A stretch of DNA of 64,000 nucleotides from JAJEAO01 sp963667635. Lineage in GTDB: Bacteria > Acidobacteriota > Vicinamibacteria > Marinacidobacterales > Marinacidobacteraceae. The DNA is taken from NCBI GenBank assembly GCA_965232015.1, contig OZ246946.1, positions 620,001-684,000 of the forward strand, read 5' to 3'. The notes under the pieces were generated by a model. It was given only the letters and a program-made list of their open reading frames with translations. It made no database searches and was not told where the DNA came from. A program made the translations under genes and the position numbers. Of the stretch, positions 1-7,804 are shown in pieces. Position 1 is the stretch's first letter, and every line of letters begins with the position of its first letter.

Positions 1-621
1 GTGGAACTCCTCGCCCCCGCCGAGCCCGGCAAGGTGATCGCGATCGGCTTCAACTACGCGTCGCACCTGGGAGACCAGGAGCCCGCCTCCGAGCCGGGTG
101 TCTTCATCAAGCTTCCCACGAGCATCATCGGTCCCGGCGAGGCCATCGAGATGACCGCGGACGCAGGGAACGTCCACTACGAGGGCGAATTGGTGGTCGT
201 GATCGGGAAGGAGGCCCGCGAGGTCCCGTTGGAGAGCGCGCAGGAACACATCTTCGGAGTCACCGCCGGCAACGACGTGAGCGAGCGCGACTGGCAGGCG
301 GGGGATCTGCAGTGGTTCCGCGCCAAGGCCTCCGACACCTACGGCCCCATCGGACCGGTGATCTCCCGAGGCGTGGACTATGACGATTTGCAGCTCACCA
401 CCCGGCTGAACGGCGAAGTCGTCCAGCAGCAGCGCACCAGCGACCTCATCTTCGATACCAGCGACATCGTGAGCTTCGTGAGCCGCTACGTGACGCTGAT
501 GCCCGGCGACCTGATCTTCACCGGCACGCCGGGCACGACCCGGGCGATGAGCGAGGGGGATCTGGTCTCGGTCGAGATCGAGACGGTCGGCCTTCTGGAG
601 AACCCCGTCACCCGCCGCTGA
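1..621 (+). CDS. Fumarylacetoacetate hydrolase family protein (possibly 5'-truncated by the window edge)
   Basis: This family uses a divalent metal to hydrolyse, decarboxylate or isomerise acylpyruvate-type substrates, usually in catabolism of aromatic acids. The sequence shows the family hallmarks: FNYASHLGD near residues 17-25, the metal-ligand segment HYEGELVVVIG (Glu61/Glu63), AGNDVSERDWQ near 89-99, and a C-terminal FTGTPGTT. The 206 codons fit the short FAH family. The frame is already open at base 1. The GTG there could be the start, but the true start may lie upstream of the window. The substrate cannot be deduced. The next gene is a toxin-like PIN protein, so context gives no pathway. 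Confidence 0.85.
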   Translation: MELLAPAEPGKVIAIGFNYASHLGDQEPASEPGVFIKLPTSIIGPGEAIEMTADAGNVHYEGELVVVIGKEAREVPLESAQEHIFGVTAGNDVSERDWQAGDLQWFRAKASDTYGPIGPVISRGVDYDDLQLTTRLNGEVVQQQRTSDLIFDTSDIVSFVSRYVTLMPGDLIFTGTPGTTRAMSEGDLVSVEIETVGLLENPVTRR

Positions 622-678
622 CCCCGCACGGGCTGAGGAAACGCCACGCCGAGTCTGGATCCTCCCACGAGACGGCCC

Positions 679-1203
679 ATGACGCAGTCACCGGGACCGA
701 TGGCGTCTCGCTCCCGACCCACCGCGTACGTCGAGACATCTGTGGTCAGCTACCTGACGGCCCGCCCATCACGAGATGTCGTCGTCGCGGGACGCCAGGC
801 TGTGACGCGTGAGTGGTGGGCGCGAGCTCCGCGTCGCTTCCATCTCGTCCATTCATCGGTCGTGGTGGAGGAGGCCCGAGGTGGCGATCCCGTGGCGGCG
901 GCGGCCCGCCTCGCTGCTCTCGACGCGGTTACGCTCCTTCCAGTGACTGGAGATGCGACCCGTGTCGTGCGTACGTTGCTGGCGGAAAACGCCGTGCCGC
1001 GCCAAGCCGAACCTGATGCGTACCACATCGCGATCGCTGCCGCGAACCGGGTGGACTATCTTGTGACCTGGAATCTGCGACACATCGCCAATGCCGTCAT
1101 GAGGGGGCGCATCGCCGCTGCGTGTCAGGCGCGTGGTCTCCAACCGCCGGTGATCTGTCTGCCAAGCGAACTCATGGAGGAGGTGGCTGACGATGCTCCC
1201 TGA
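679..1203 (+). CDS. PIN-domain protein, VapC-like toxin candidate
   Basis: PIN domains are Mg-dependent RNases, often the toxin of type II toxin-antitoxin pairs. The N-terminal TAYVETSVVSYL supplies the first acidic site. EPDAYHIAIAAANRVDYLVTWN supplies the central Asp and the later Asp/Thr/Trp-Asn segment typical of this subfamily. The ATG at 679 is the longest start; the ATG at 700 (MASRSRPTAYVETS) fits the family N-terminus better and may be the true one. The 3' end overlaps the small downstream gene by 11 bp, which suggests a two-gene module with the partner downstream rather than upstream as in most VapBC pairs. The RNA target is unknown. Confidence 0.8.
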   Translation: MTQSPGPMASRSRPTAYVETSVVSYLTARPSRDVVVAGRQAVTREWWARAPRRFHLVHSSVVVEEARGGDPVAAAARLAALDAVTLLPVTGDATRVVRTLLAENAVPRQAEPDAYHIAIAAANRVDYLVTWNLRHIANAVMRGRIAAACQARGLQPPVICLPSELMEEVADDAP

Positions 1204-1438
1204 TGACTCGAGGAAGCTGGAGTCGAAGTTGGCCCTCGACGATCCGATGCTGGAAATCTACGAGCATCGTCGCCGAGTCGCCGAGCGCTTCGACCATGAC
1301 GTGGAAGCGATCGGCGAGTATTACCGGGCCATTGAGCGGACTCTCCGCGCTCGCGAGGAGAGCCGGTCGCGCGGACGGCGGCAGGCGGCCCCCCGCTCCG
1401 AAGCACCACGTCACGCGCCACCCTCCGCGGAAGTCTGA
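1193..1438 (+). CDS. Small partner of the PIN protein, probable antitoxin
   Basis: This 81-aa basic protein starts inside the last codons of the PIN gene, so the two are probably translationally coupled. Residues 16-45 contain a DDPMLEIYEHRRRVAERFDH-type segment followed by EAIGEYYRAIE. This resembles the short helical proteins that sit downstream of this PIN subfamily, where a DP-hydrophobic start, a run of charged helix and an aromatic/acidic end recur. The last 30 residues are low-complexity and Arg/Pro-rich, and are probably disordered. The antitoxin role is inferred from position and size only. No DNA-binding motif is visible. Confidence 0.6.
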   Translation: MLPDDSRKLESKLALDDPMLEIYEHRRRVAERFDHDVEAIGEYYRAIERTLRAREESRSRGRRQAAPRSEAPRHAPPSAEV

Positions 1439-1587
1439 CCCGCGTCCGGGCGCGTCAGCCCGGCGCGTCGGACCGGCCGCGCTCACAGCGTGAGCCGGCG
1501 CAGGCTCCCCTCGGCGACCAGACCGACGGCGTTCCGGGAGAACCCGGTCAACCGCCGCTGATCGTTCCTGGGGAGCGCGCTCCGCGT

Positions 1588-1797
1588 CTCACTTTGGGGT
1601 GGAAGTGATCCGCAACGGGGTTTGTGCCTCACCTGTGCACGGCAACGGGGCTTGCGTCTCACTATGGGGTGGAAGTGATCGGCAACGGGGTTTGCGCCTC
1701 ATCTGTGCACGGCAACGGGGTTTGCGTCTCGCTTTGGGGGCGAAAGTGATCCGCAACGGGGTTTGCGCGTCAGTTGTGACGCGCAAGATCGCTTGTA
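1588..1797 (+). repeat. Three tandem 70-bp units built from alternating small palindromes
   Basis: Units begin at 1588, 1658 and 1728; the third is more diverged after about 1770. Each unit carries CACTT-N8-AAGTG (variants in units 2 and 3), then CGCAA-CGGGGT-TTGCG, then a GTGCAC-centred stretch and a second copy of the GCAACGGGG-TTGCG core. The core GCAACGGGG recurs at 1612, 1642, 1682, 1712 and 1753, i.e. at alternating spacings of 30, 40, 30 and 41 bp, about three to four helical turns. No coding frame fits. It fills the gap between the PIN module and the Fic gene and reads like an operator or iteron array, but binding is inference. Confidence 0.85.
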
Positions 1798-1833
1798 CAT
1801 CACTTGCAGAGCAGAGTGACGCATAAGATCCTC
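1776..1833 (+). promoter_or_regulatory. Degenerate direct repeat and possible -10 box ahead of the Fic gene
   Basis: Two copies of GTGACGC-NN-AAGATC lie at 1776 and 1816, about 40 bp apart, continuing the periodicity of the upstream array. The second copy contains TAAGAT (1824-1829), a plausible -10 about 41 bp before the Fic ATG. No convincing -35 is visible at 16-18 bp. Confidence 0.35.
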
Positions 1834-1870
1834 GCACTCGAGACTGCCTGCCCTCGTCCACCTGCCCCCC

Positions 1871-3001
1871 ATGAGCCCCCCGCGCTACTCGCCGGATCAC
1901 TTTCCGCCCGTCTCCTTCGATTGGAAGGGACTTCTGCCACGGATCGTTCGCGCCCATCGGGTCCTCGCCCGATATGAGGGCGTCCTCGCCGGAGTACCGA
2001 ATCCCGATCTCCTGCTGGCGCCCCTGGCCGGGCAGGAGGCCGTGCTTTCCAGCCGGATCGAAGGGACCCGCTCTTCGCTGGGAGACATCTTGGCGCTCGA
2101 CGCCAACGAGGGGAGGGGGAGCGAGGCTGATCCGTCGGTCGCAGATGCCCGGGAGGTCCTGAATTACCAGATCGCTCTTGCGGAAGCCGTGGCGCTGCTT
2201 GAGGAACTGCCGCTCTCGCAGCGCCTGCTCCGGCAGGTCCACGGAACCCTGATGCAGGGCGTTCGGGGAGGAGCCGCAGGGCCCGGGGAGTACCGCCGGG
2301 TCCAGAACTGGATCGGATCGCCAGGTTCAACGGCAGAGACCGCCACGTTCCTGCCGTGCCCGGCGCCGGACATCCCCGCCGCGATGGGCGTGTGGGAGCG
2401 GTACCTGCACTCCCAGGCAACCGATCCGCTCGTCCAGCTCGCGGTGCTCCACGTCTGGTTCGAGGCGATCCATCCGTTCCTCGACGGGAACGGCCGTCTC
2501 GGGCGCCTCATGTTCCCGTTGTTCCTCGTGTCCAGGGGTCTTCTGCGACGCCCCAACTTCTATCTGAGCGAATACGTGGAGCGACACCGGGACGCCTACT
2601 ACGACGGACTCCTCGGGGTCAGTCGGGACCAGGACTGGGAGAGCTGGGTGCGGTTCTTCCTCGGCGCGGTGGAGAAGCAGGCCGCAGCCAACATCGTCCG
2701 CATCGAGGCGATGATGGGGCTCTACGAGACGCGCAGGAAGTGGATCGTCCGGGCGACCCGGTCTCCGTACGCCGTGCCGGCGCTCGACGCGCTCTTCCAG
2801 CGTCCCGTATTCCGGAGCTCGGCTTTCCTGGGTGACCAGGGCGTTTCCCGACCGGCTGCCCTGCGGTTGCTCCGAGTCATGAGAAAGGCCGGCGTGATCG
2901 AAAAAGTTCGGAGCGGAAACGGGCGTCGATCCCCGGTCTTCTCGTTCCCGGAGCTGATGGAGGAGGTCGAGCGGCCCTCGGACTTCGGTGACAGCTCGTA
3001 A
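1871..3001 (+). CDS. Fic-family AMP-transferase, class II, with C-terminal winged helix
   Basis: Fic enzymes transfer AMP or another phospho-group from a nucleotide to a protein hydroxyl. The catalytic motif HPFLDGNGRLGR is complete at residues 201-212 (His201 general base, Asp205 metal ligand). Residues 60-66 read SSRIEGT, the (S/T)xxxE(G/N) autoinhibitory motif with Glu64, so the enzyme is probably self-inhibited. Residues about 300-365 form a likely winged helix, which fits transcriptional self-control. The 376-aa length is normal for the Fic/DUF4172-type group. The gene follows the palindromic repeat array, which is a candidate operator region. The protein target is not predictable. It belongs to the toxin/defence island. 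Confidence 0.9.
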   Translation: MSPPRYSPDHFPPVSFDWKGLLPRIVRAHRVLARYEGVLAGVPNPDLLLAPLAGQEAVLSSRIEGTRSSLGDILALDANEGRGSEADPSVADAREVLNYQIALAEAVALLEELPLSQRLLRQVHGTLMQGVRGGAAGPGEYRRVQNWIGSPGSTAETATFLPCPAPDIPAAMGVWERYLHSQATDPLVQLAVLHVWFEAIHPFLDGNGRLGRLMFPLFLVSRGLLRRPNFYLSEYVERHRDAYYDGLLGVSRDQDWESWVRFFLGAVEKQAAANIVRIEAMMGLYETRRKWIVRATRSPYAVPALDALFQRPVFRSSAFLGDQGVSRPAALRLLRVMRKAGVIEKVRSGNGRRSPVFSFPELMEEVERPSDFGDSS

Positions 3002-3019
3002 CGAGAGGCGGGAGTGTGG

Positions 3020-3205
3020 CTACTCGGGGGATCCCTTCCGGGAAGCCCGCAGGAAGGGCAGGGCGCCCTCGATCCCCGCCACCCGACCGGAGAGCTCGGT
3101 GACCGCCGCTTCGAGGCGGACGAGGCGCGCGTCGGTCCGGGATTGGAGATGGATCACGGCGACGGCCCCCAGGATCGTCGTCAGCGTCTCCTGCGAAAGA
3201 GGCAT
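3020..3205 (-). CDS. Small helical/coiled-coil protein of unknown function
   Basis: A 61-aa frame reads antisense to, and converges with, the Fic gene. Residues 1-20 form a hydrophobic helix (LTTILGAVAVI). Residues 22-48 form a regular heptad-like helix (DARLVRLEAAVTELSGRVAG), and the tail is basic. A TACACT box sits 6 nt upstream of the ATG, matching the leaderless arrangement of other genes here, which supports a real gene. The layout (hydrophobic helix followed by coiled coil) resembles the larger small protein at 53612-53929. No function can be assigned. Confidence 0.5.
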   Translation of the reverse strand: MPLSQETLTTILGAVAVIHLQSRTDARLVRLEAAVTELSGRVAGIEGALPFLRASRKGSPE

Positions 3206-3211
3206 GGAGCG

Positions 3212-3217
3212 AGTGTA
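3212..3217 (-). promoter_or_regulatory. -10 box TACACT, leaderless start of the small gene
   Basis: TACACT ends 6 nt before the ATG at 3205, so the transcript would begin at or next to the start codon. Confidence 0.45.
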
Positions 3218-6200
3218 ACGAGAGGACCGCCGGCCGTCCCGTGCGATCGGGGCGCCCCGTGGGCCGAGGGGGATGACCAAGCGTGACCGGTCCGTCGCAT
3301 AGGATGCGGCGCGCCCCGCCCCCCTGATCGCTACCGTGATGTCCAACGAGCCGACGACCGTCGCCGAACTGCTCGATGCGCTCCTGGCGCGCGGGGCTGC
3401 GGAGGAGATCGGCCCGGGGCGCGGCCTGGCCCGGGCGGTTCGGCTGATCGGCCGGGCGGGTGTCGTCGTCGGCTCCGTGCGGCTGCCGGGCAGCGGCGAT
3501 CCGGAGGCGCTGCGCCGGGCGTGGAAGCGGCGGGTCGGGACCACGAATCTGCGTCTTCTGGTCATCGGCGACGGTTCGGAGGCCAAGGGGCTCGCATCCG
3601 CCAAGGGAGCGATCCTCGTCTTCGGCCCGGGCGGGAAGGGGCCGATCCGGGCGCTGCCGGGGCGCGCGGTCCTTCGGCTGCTGGACGAGGCCAAGGAGAA
3701 GCGCGGCATCGCAGCGGCTCGCCATCTCGCCGACGGGTTCGCCCGCTACGACCGCGCCGAGACTCCGGGACTCGCGGTGCGTGGGCTACTCACTACCCAC
3801 GCGCTCACGGAACGCTTCCTGAAATCGCGGGGCAAGGCGAGGAGCCGCGAAAAGGCTGCGAGTCTCGCGGCGAGAGTGCCCCGCGGGGCGGACTGGGAAC
3901 GCACGCTCCGCAGTCTGGGCTACGGGCTCGAACGCCTGCCCGACCGGGGCTGGGTCGCGAAGGCCGGGCGGAAGCGGGTCGCCGTCGTCCTTCCCTCCGC
4001 TCCGGGGACCGACCTCGCCAAGCTGGACGATCAGGGCCGACCGCGGGAAGGCCGCCTGCTCGGACTCTGCCGCGACCACGATGTCCGTTTCGGGTTGCTC
4101 GCGAGCGGCAGCCGGATTCGGCTCTTCGACTCCCGTGCGTCGGCCGCGGCCTCGACGTTTCTCGAACTCGACGGCGGGGCGCTCCTCGCCGACGAGCGGC
4201 CGCTCCTCGGTCTGCTCGGGCCGCCCACGCTCGCGGGAGGCGGCTTCGACGAACTGAGAAGGGACGCGAGGCGGTACGGCGTTGATCTGTGGAAGGCGCT
4301 CGGAAGACGCATCCGGAACCTGGCGCTCCCGGCGCTGGCGCGGGGTCTGGACGCCTGGGCCGGCGCAGAGGGCGTGAACACGAGGGACGAGAAGCAGCGG
4401 CTCGAGCTGCAGCACGCCAGCCTCACGCTCCTCTTCCGACTGATGTTTCTGTTCTACGCCGAGAGCGCGGGTTTCCTGCCGATGGGGAACCCGATCTACC
4501 GCAGGAAGTCGCTCACCGCACTCGCCGCCGAGGCGCGGGACACGCAGGATCGGCTGGCTGAGGGTTCGACTGCGCTCTGGGACACCTTCCGAACGCTCGT
4601 TCAGGCGATGCGCTCCGGGAACCCGGCGTGGGGCGTCCCGGCCTACAACGGAGCGCTCTTCGACCCGGCCGCGCTCGAAGGCGCCGGGACACTGGAGAAG
4701 ATTGAGCTCGCTGACCCCGAGTTCGGCGCGATCCTCACGGCGCTAGGCGTAGCAGAGGGCGGGAAGCGCGCGCCCCGCGGCGTGGACTACTCCAGTCTCG
4801 AGATCGGCCACCTGGGCAACATCTACGAGTCCCTTCTCGGGCTTCGGCTCTCGGTCGCCGATCGCCCGATGGCGTATGACACGAAGCGGGACCGATACCG
4901 CCGGACCGATGGAGATGCCGAAGTGGGGGCTGGAGCGCTGCTCTGGCAGACCCACGCCGGAGGGAGGAAGGCCGCCGGGGTGTACTACACGCCCACCTCG
5001 CTCGTGCGGCATCTCGTCGAACGGTCGGTACGGCCCGCTTACCGGGAGCATCTCGACCGCGTGAAGCAGACGGCGGAGCGCGATCCGGAGGCGGCGGCGC
5101 AGCAGCTCCTCGACTTCGCGGTGGTGGATCCGGCGTGCGGGAGCGGCCACTTCCTCGTTCAGGTCGTGGACGTGCTCGCTGATGAAGTGGCGCGCTTCCT
5201 CACGCGACAACCGCTACCCGCCCTGAGCCAGCGGATGGACGACCTTCGGGGGTCGTCCCGCCGGGCCGGGGCAGGGGACGGGAGCTCGGACGGAGCGGTC
5301 GGAGGCGTCGAGGATCTCTCGCTCCTGCGACGCCTCCTCGTGAAGCACTCGGTCTTTGGCGTGGACGTGAGCGCGATGGGCGCCGAGATCGCGAAACTGT
5401 CCCTGTGGCTGGCGGCGTTCGTACCGGGGCTGTCGCTCTCCTACCTCGGCCGCAACGTGGTCGTGGGCAACTCGCTCTTCGGCGTGGCGGACCCGTTCTC
5501 GGTCGTTCGTCCCAACACGTTCGAGGCGAAGCGGCTGCAGGACAGGATCCGGCAGGCGTCCGCGGCGCTCGCCGGCGTGGCCGACAGCCTCGATCGGACT
5601 CCTGCGGAATACGACGCGAGCCGGGCGGCCGACGCTGCCGCCGGGGCCCTGACCGCGGGACTTCAGGACGTGTTCGATCTGTGGACCGCGGAGGCGTTCG
5701 GCGAGGTCGGGAACCGCCACTGGGGCACGGGCGAGGGGTTCCGGCTGCTGACCGGCGGCGAGGAGCTGCCGCGGGGTGTGCTCAGGCGTGTTCGGAAGGC
5801 CCGGGCGCTCTCGAAGCAGCACTCCTTCCTGCACTGGCCGCTCGAGTTCGCTGGCGTCTTTGCGCGGGAGCACCCCGGCTTCGACGCCGTGGTCGGGAAC
5901 CCGCCGTGGGAGAAAGTGAAGGTAGAAAAGCACACCTTCTACGCGCTCTATAGGCCGGGGCTGCTCAGCCTCTCGTCCCGGAAGCGTTCTGCCGAGATCA
6001 ACGCCCTGCTCCAACGTCGCCCCGAGCTTGGCGCGCGCTTGAAGACGGAGCAGGCGCGAACCCTCGCCCAGCGCGCAGCCCTGAAGTCCGGGGGCTACGA
6101 GGGTGGTAGTGGCGACAGTGATCTCTACCGGTACTTCTGCCAGCGCTACCGGGTGCTCCTTCGGACCGACGGACGACTCGGGGTCGTGCTGCCGCGGTCG

Positions 6201-6772
6201 GCGTTCAACGCGAAGGGATCTCAGGGGTTCCGCCAGTGGCTGTTGAGGCGAACCACGGTGCATCGGACCGACTTCTTGGTCAACAAAGGGCGCTGGGCGT
6301 TTGACAGCGAAGAGAGGTACTCGATTGCCCTTCTTGCAGCGCAAAACCTGCCCCCTACACCGGAACACACGGTCGAAATCGCAGGCGTCGCGGACTCCGT
6401 GGACGCATGGGAGGCGCAAGCGGAGCGAACAGGCGTTCCGCTACCGGGATCCCTTGTGGGCGGGGGTGGGCCGTGGCCACTGCTGCGTGACACGGAGGAG
6501 CTGGCACTCCTCCGCAAGATGCGCGTCGAGCAGCCGTTCCCGCTAGGTTGTGGACGCTGGACCTGCTTCGCGGCGACCGACGTGCACGAATCGAACGACA
6601 AGCAACTTCGAACTGACGTTCCCATTCCTGGGTTGAGCGGTTTCCCGCTCTGGAAGGGCGAGAGCTTCGATCAGTACGATCCCCACGGCGCGGAGGAACG
6701 CTGGTGTCCGGACAGCGGCGCACTTCAGAAGAAGATCCGGAAGCAGCGCCCCGGCAGCGGCCAGCTTGTCGG

Positions 6773-6790
6773 CAAGAAGATAAGCCTTGC
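6773..6790 (+). repeat. Left arm of the 18-bp inverted repeat
   Basis: CAAGAAGATAAGCCTTGC is the exact reverse complement of 7788-7805. With single mismatches on each side, 23 of 25 positions pair (6770-6794 with 7784-7808). Here it encodes part of GKKISLA in the methylase. Confidence 0.95.
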
Positions 6791-7166
6791 CGTGAAGGAA
6801 CTGGTTCAGGTAGCGACGGACTGCGACATCGTCCCGCTGGAGCCAGGTGAGTACGGCGCGCAACTGCCCGGCCGCCCGGCTGGGCGGGAAGGAGGCATGG
6901 TCGCGGTCCCGGCGGAATTCCTCGATGCAGTCCCCGAACGCGGCGAACGGGTTTGTCTGCTGGCCGCTGGCGTGGGAGGTGCCGAAGAGGAGGCGGGTGG
7001 GCCGGCCATTGGCGCTCGCATGGGCGAGGTGGTGGAGGCCGATCAGGTTGAAGTAAGCGGTCGCGACGGAGAGCGGGTGCCGGAAGTCAAGGTCACCAGC
7101 AAGCGCGTGGAGCGCCCCCGCGTGAGTGTTCGGCCCGAGGTTGTCCACGAGCTCCGGACGAGCCAT
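6774..7166 (-). pseudogene. Displaced N-terminal fragment of the PLD/SNF2 helicase
   Basis: Starting with ATG at 7166, the minus strand encodes about 131 residues that form the front of a phospholipase D-like domain and end in FLHGKAYLL, the first half of the HKD motif (His125, Lys127). The continuation (GVNDDARAALVTSANLTAAGL) is on the plus strand from 7805. Past the repeat the minus frame runs into antisense methylase sequence and loses similarity. The fragment's ATG overlaps the stop of the methylase C-terminal fragment, showing the original gene order and coupling. Confidence 0.85.
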
Positions 7167-7804
7167 CAGGAGCTCCAGCTGGAGGATCGCGTGTCCGCCT
7201 CCTCCCGGAGCTCGCGGAGGCGACTGCGAAGCGCCCTGCGATAGGCCGGGGGGACCGCACGTTCACTGAAATCGGAGAGGAGGACTTCTAGGTCGTCCAG
7301 ATCCAAATCCCAAGCGCGGGCGACGCGTGCATCAATCTCGATCCTAAGCCGCTGGCGCTCGGCGCCAGACAGAGACTTGGTGGAAGCGGAGGCGATGCCC
7401 GTGGCGACGGTGAAGTCGCGAAACCGCTCATCACCACGCCCTTGGGCACCAGCGGAGGCGAGCCTGGCCGCGCCTCTCGCGATCGCCGCGTAGTCATCCG
7501 CGCTCAACCTAGGCACATCAAGACTGTCCAACAGATAGTAGATCAGATTGGTCTCGACGTACCGTCGCGCTTGCCAGTCGAAGGGGAGGCTGTTCAGCAA
7601 AGCCAAGGCGGCGGCTTGTGCCCGCTCGTCACCGCCTACACACGCCAGGTACGGCGCCTTGTGCGTCAGAAGGACTCGCGGCGGAATGAGGCAGGCGAGA
7701 ACGGTGCGAGAATTCGTCCGGTTCGTGACGTCGCGGAACGCCACTCGCGCCCGACCGAGTTCGCGAAGCACAGCCCGCCGCCGCACTGCAAGGCTTATCT
7801 TCTT
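7166..7804 (-). pseudogene. Displaced C-terminal fragment of the Eco57I-type methylase
   Basis: The minus strand from 7804 to the stop at 7166-7168 encodes 212 residues beginning KKISLAVRRRAVLRELGRAR. They continue with VAFRDVTNRTNSRTVLACL, the conserved block before the target-recognition region of type IIG-like methylases, then LPFDWQARRYVETNL and a helical end. It joins in frame to residue 1146 of the upstream methylase when the segment is flipped. Upstream of 7804 the same minus frame stays open for 2.4 kb by antisense chance only. Confidence 0.88.

Larger units (their letters stand above)
3336..7244 (+). pseudogene. Eco57I-type adenine-N6 DNA methyltransferase, C-terminus replaced by an inverted segment
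   Basis: The gamma-class methylase core is clear: SAM motif DPACGSGHFL at residues 598-607 and catalytic NPPW at 855-858, followed by the QRYRVLLRTDGRLGVVLPRSAF fold. Residues 1-590 are a long N-terminal region; no complete PD-(D/E)xK nuclease motif was seen, so cleavage may need the helicase partner. GTG 3336 or ATG 3339 can be the start. From about residue 1150 the frame reads antisense DNA of the inverted segment 6773-7805, giving an Arg-rich tail of about 150 residues that is not methylase-like. The true C-terminal 212 residues (with VAFRDVTNRTNSRTV) lie on the minus strand at 7169-7804. Flipping the segment gives a 1358-aa protein. In this orientation the target-recognition part is missing and activity is doubtful. 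Confidence 0.9.

Noticed and set aside
1588..1797. CRISPR array
   Set aside because: The repeats are tandem without unique spacers, the unit is 70 bp, and no cas gene is present.
1589..2242. Repeat-containing minus-strand protein over the tandem array
   Set aside because: The frame is the translation of non-coding repeats followed by antisense of the Fic gene.
3014..3286. Plus-strand 90-residue frame after the Fic gene
   Set aside because: It is antisense to the better-supported 61-aa minus-strand frame and has no start signals or recognisable features.
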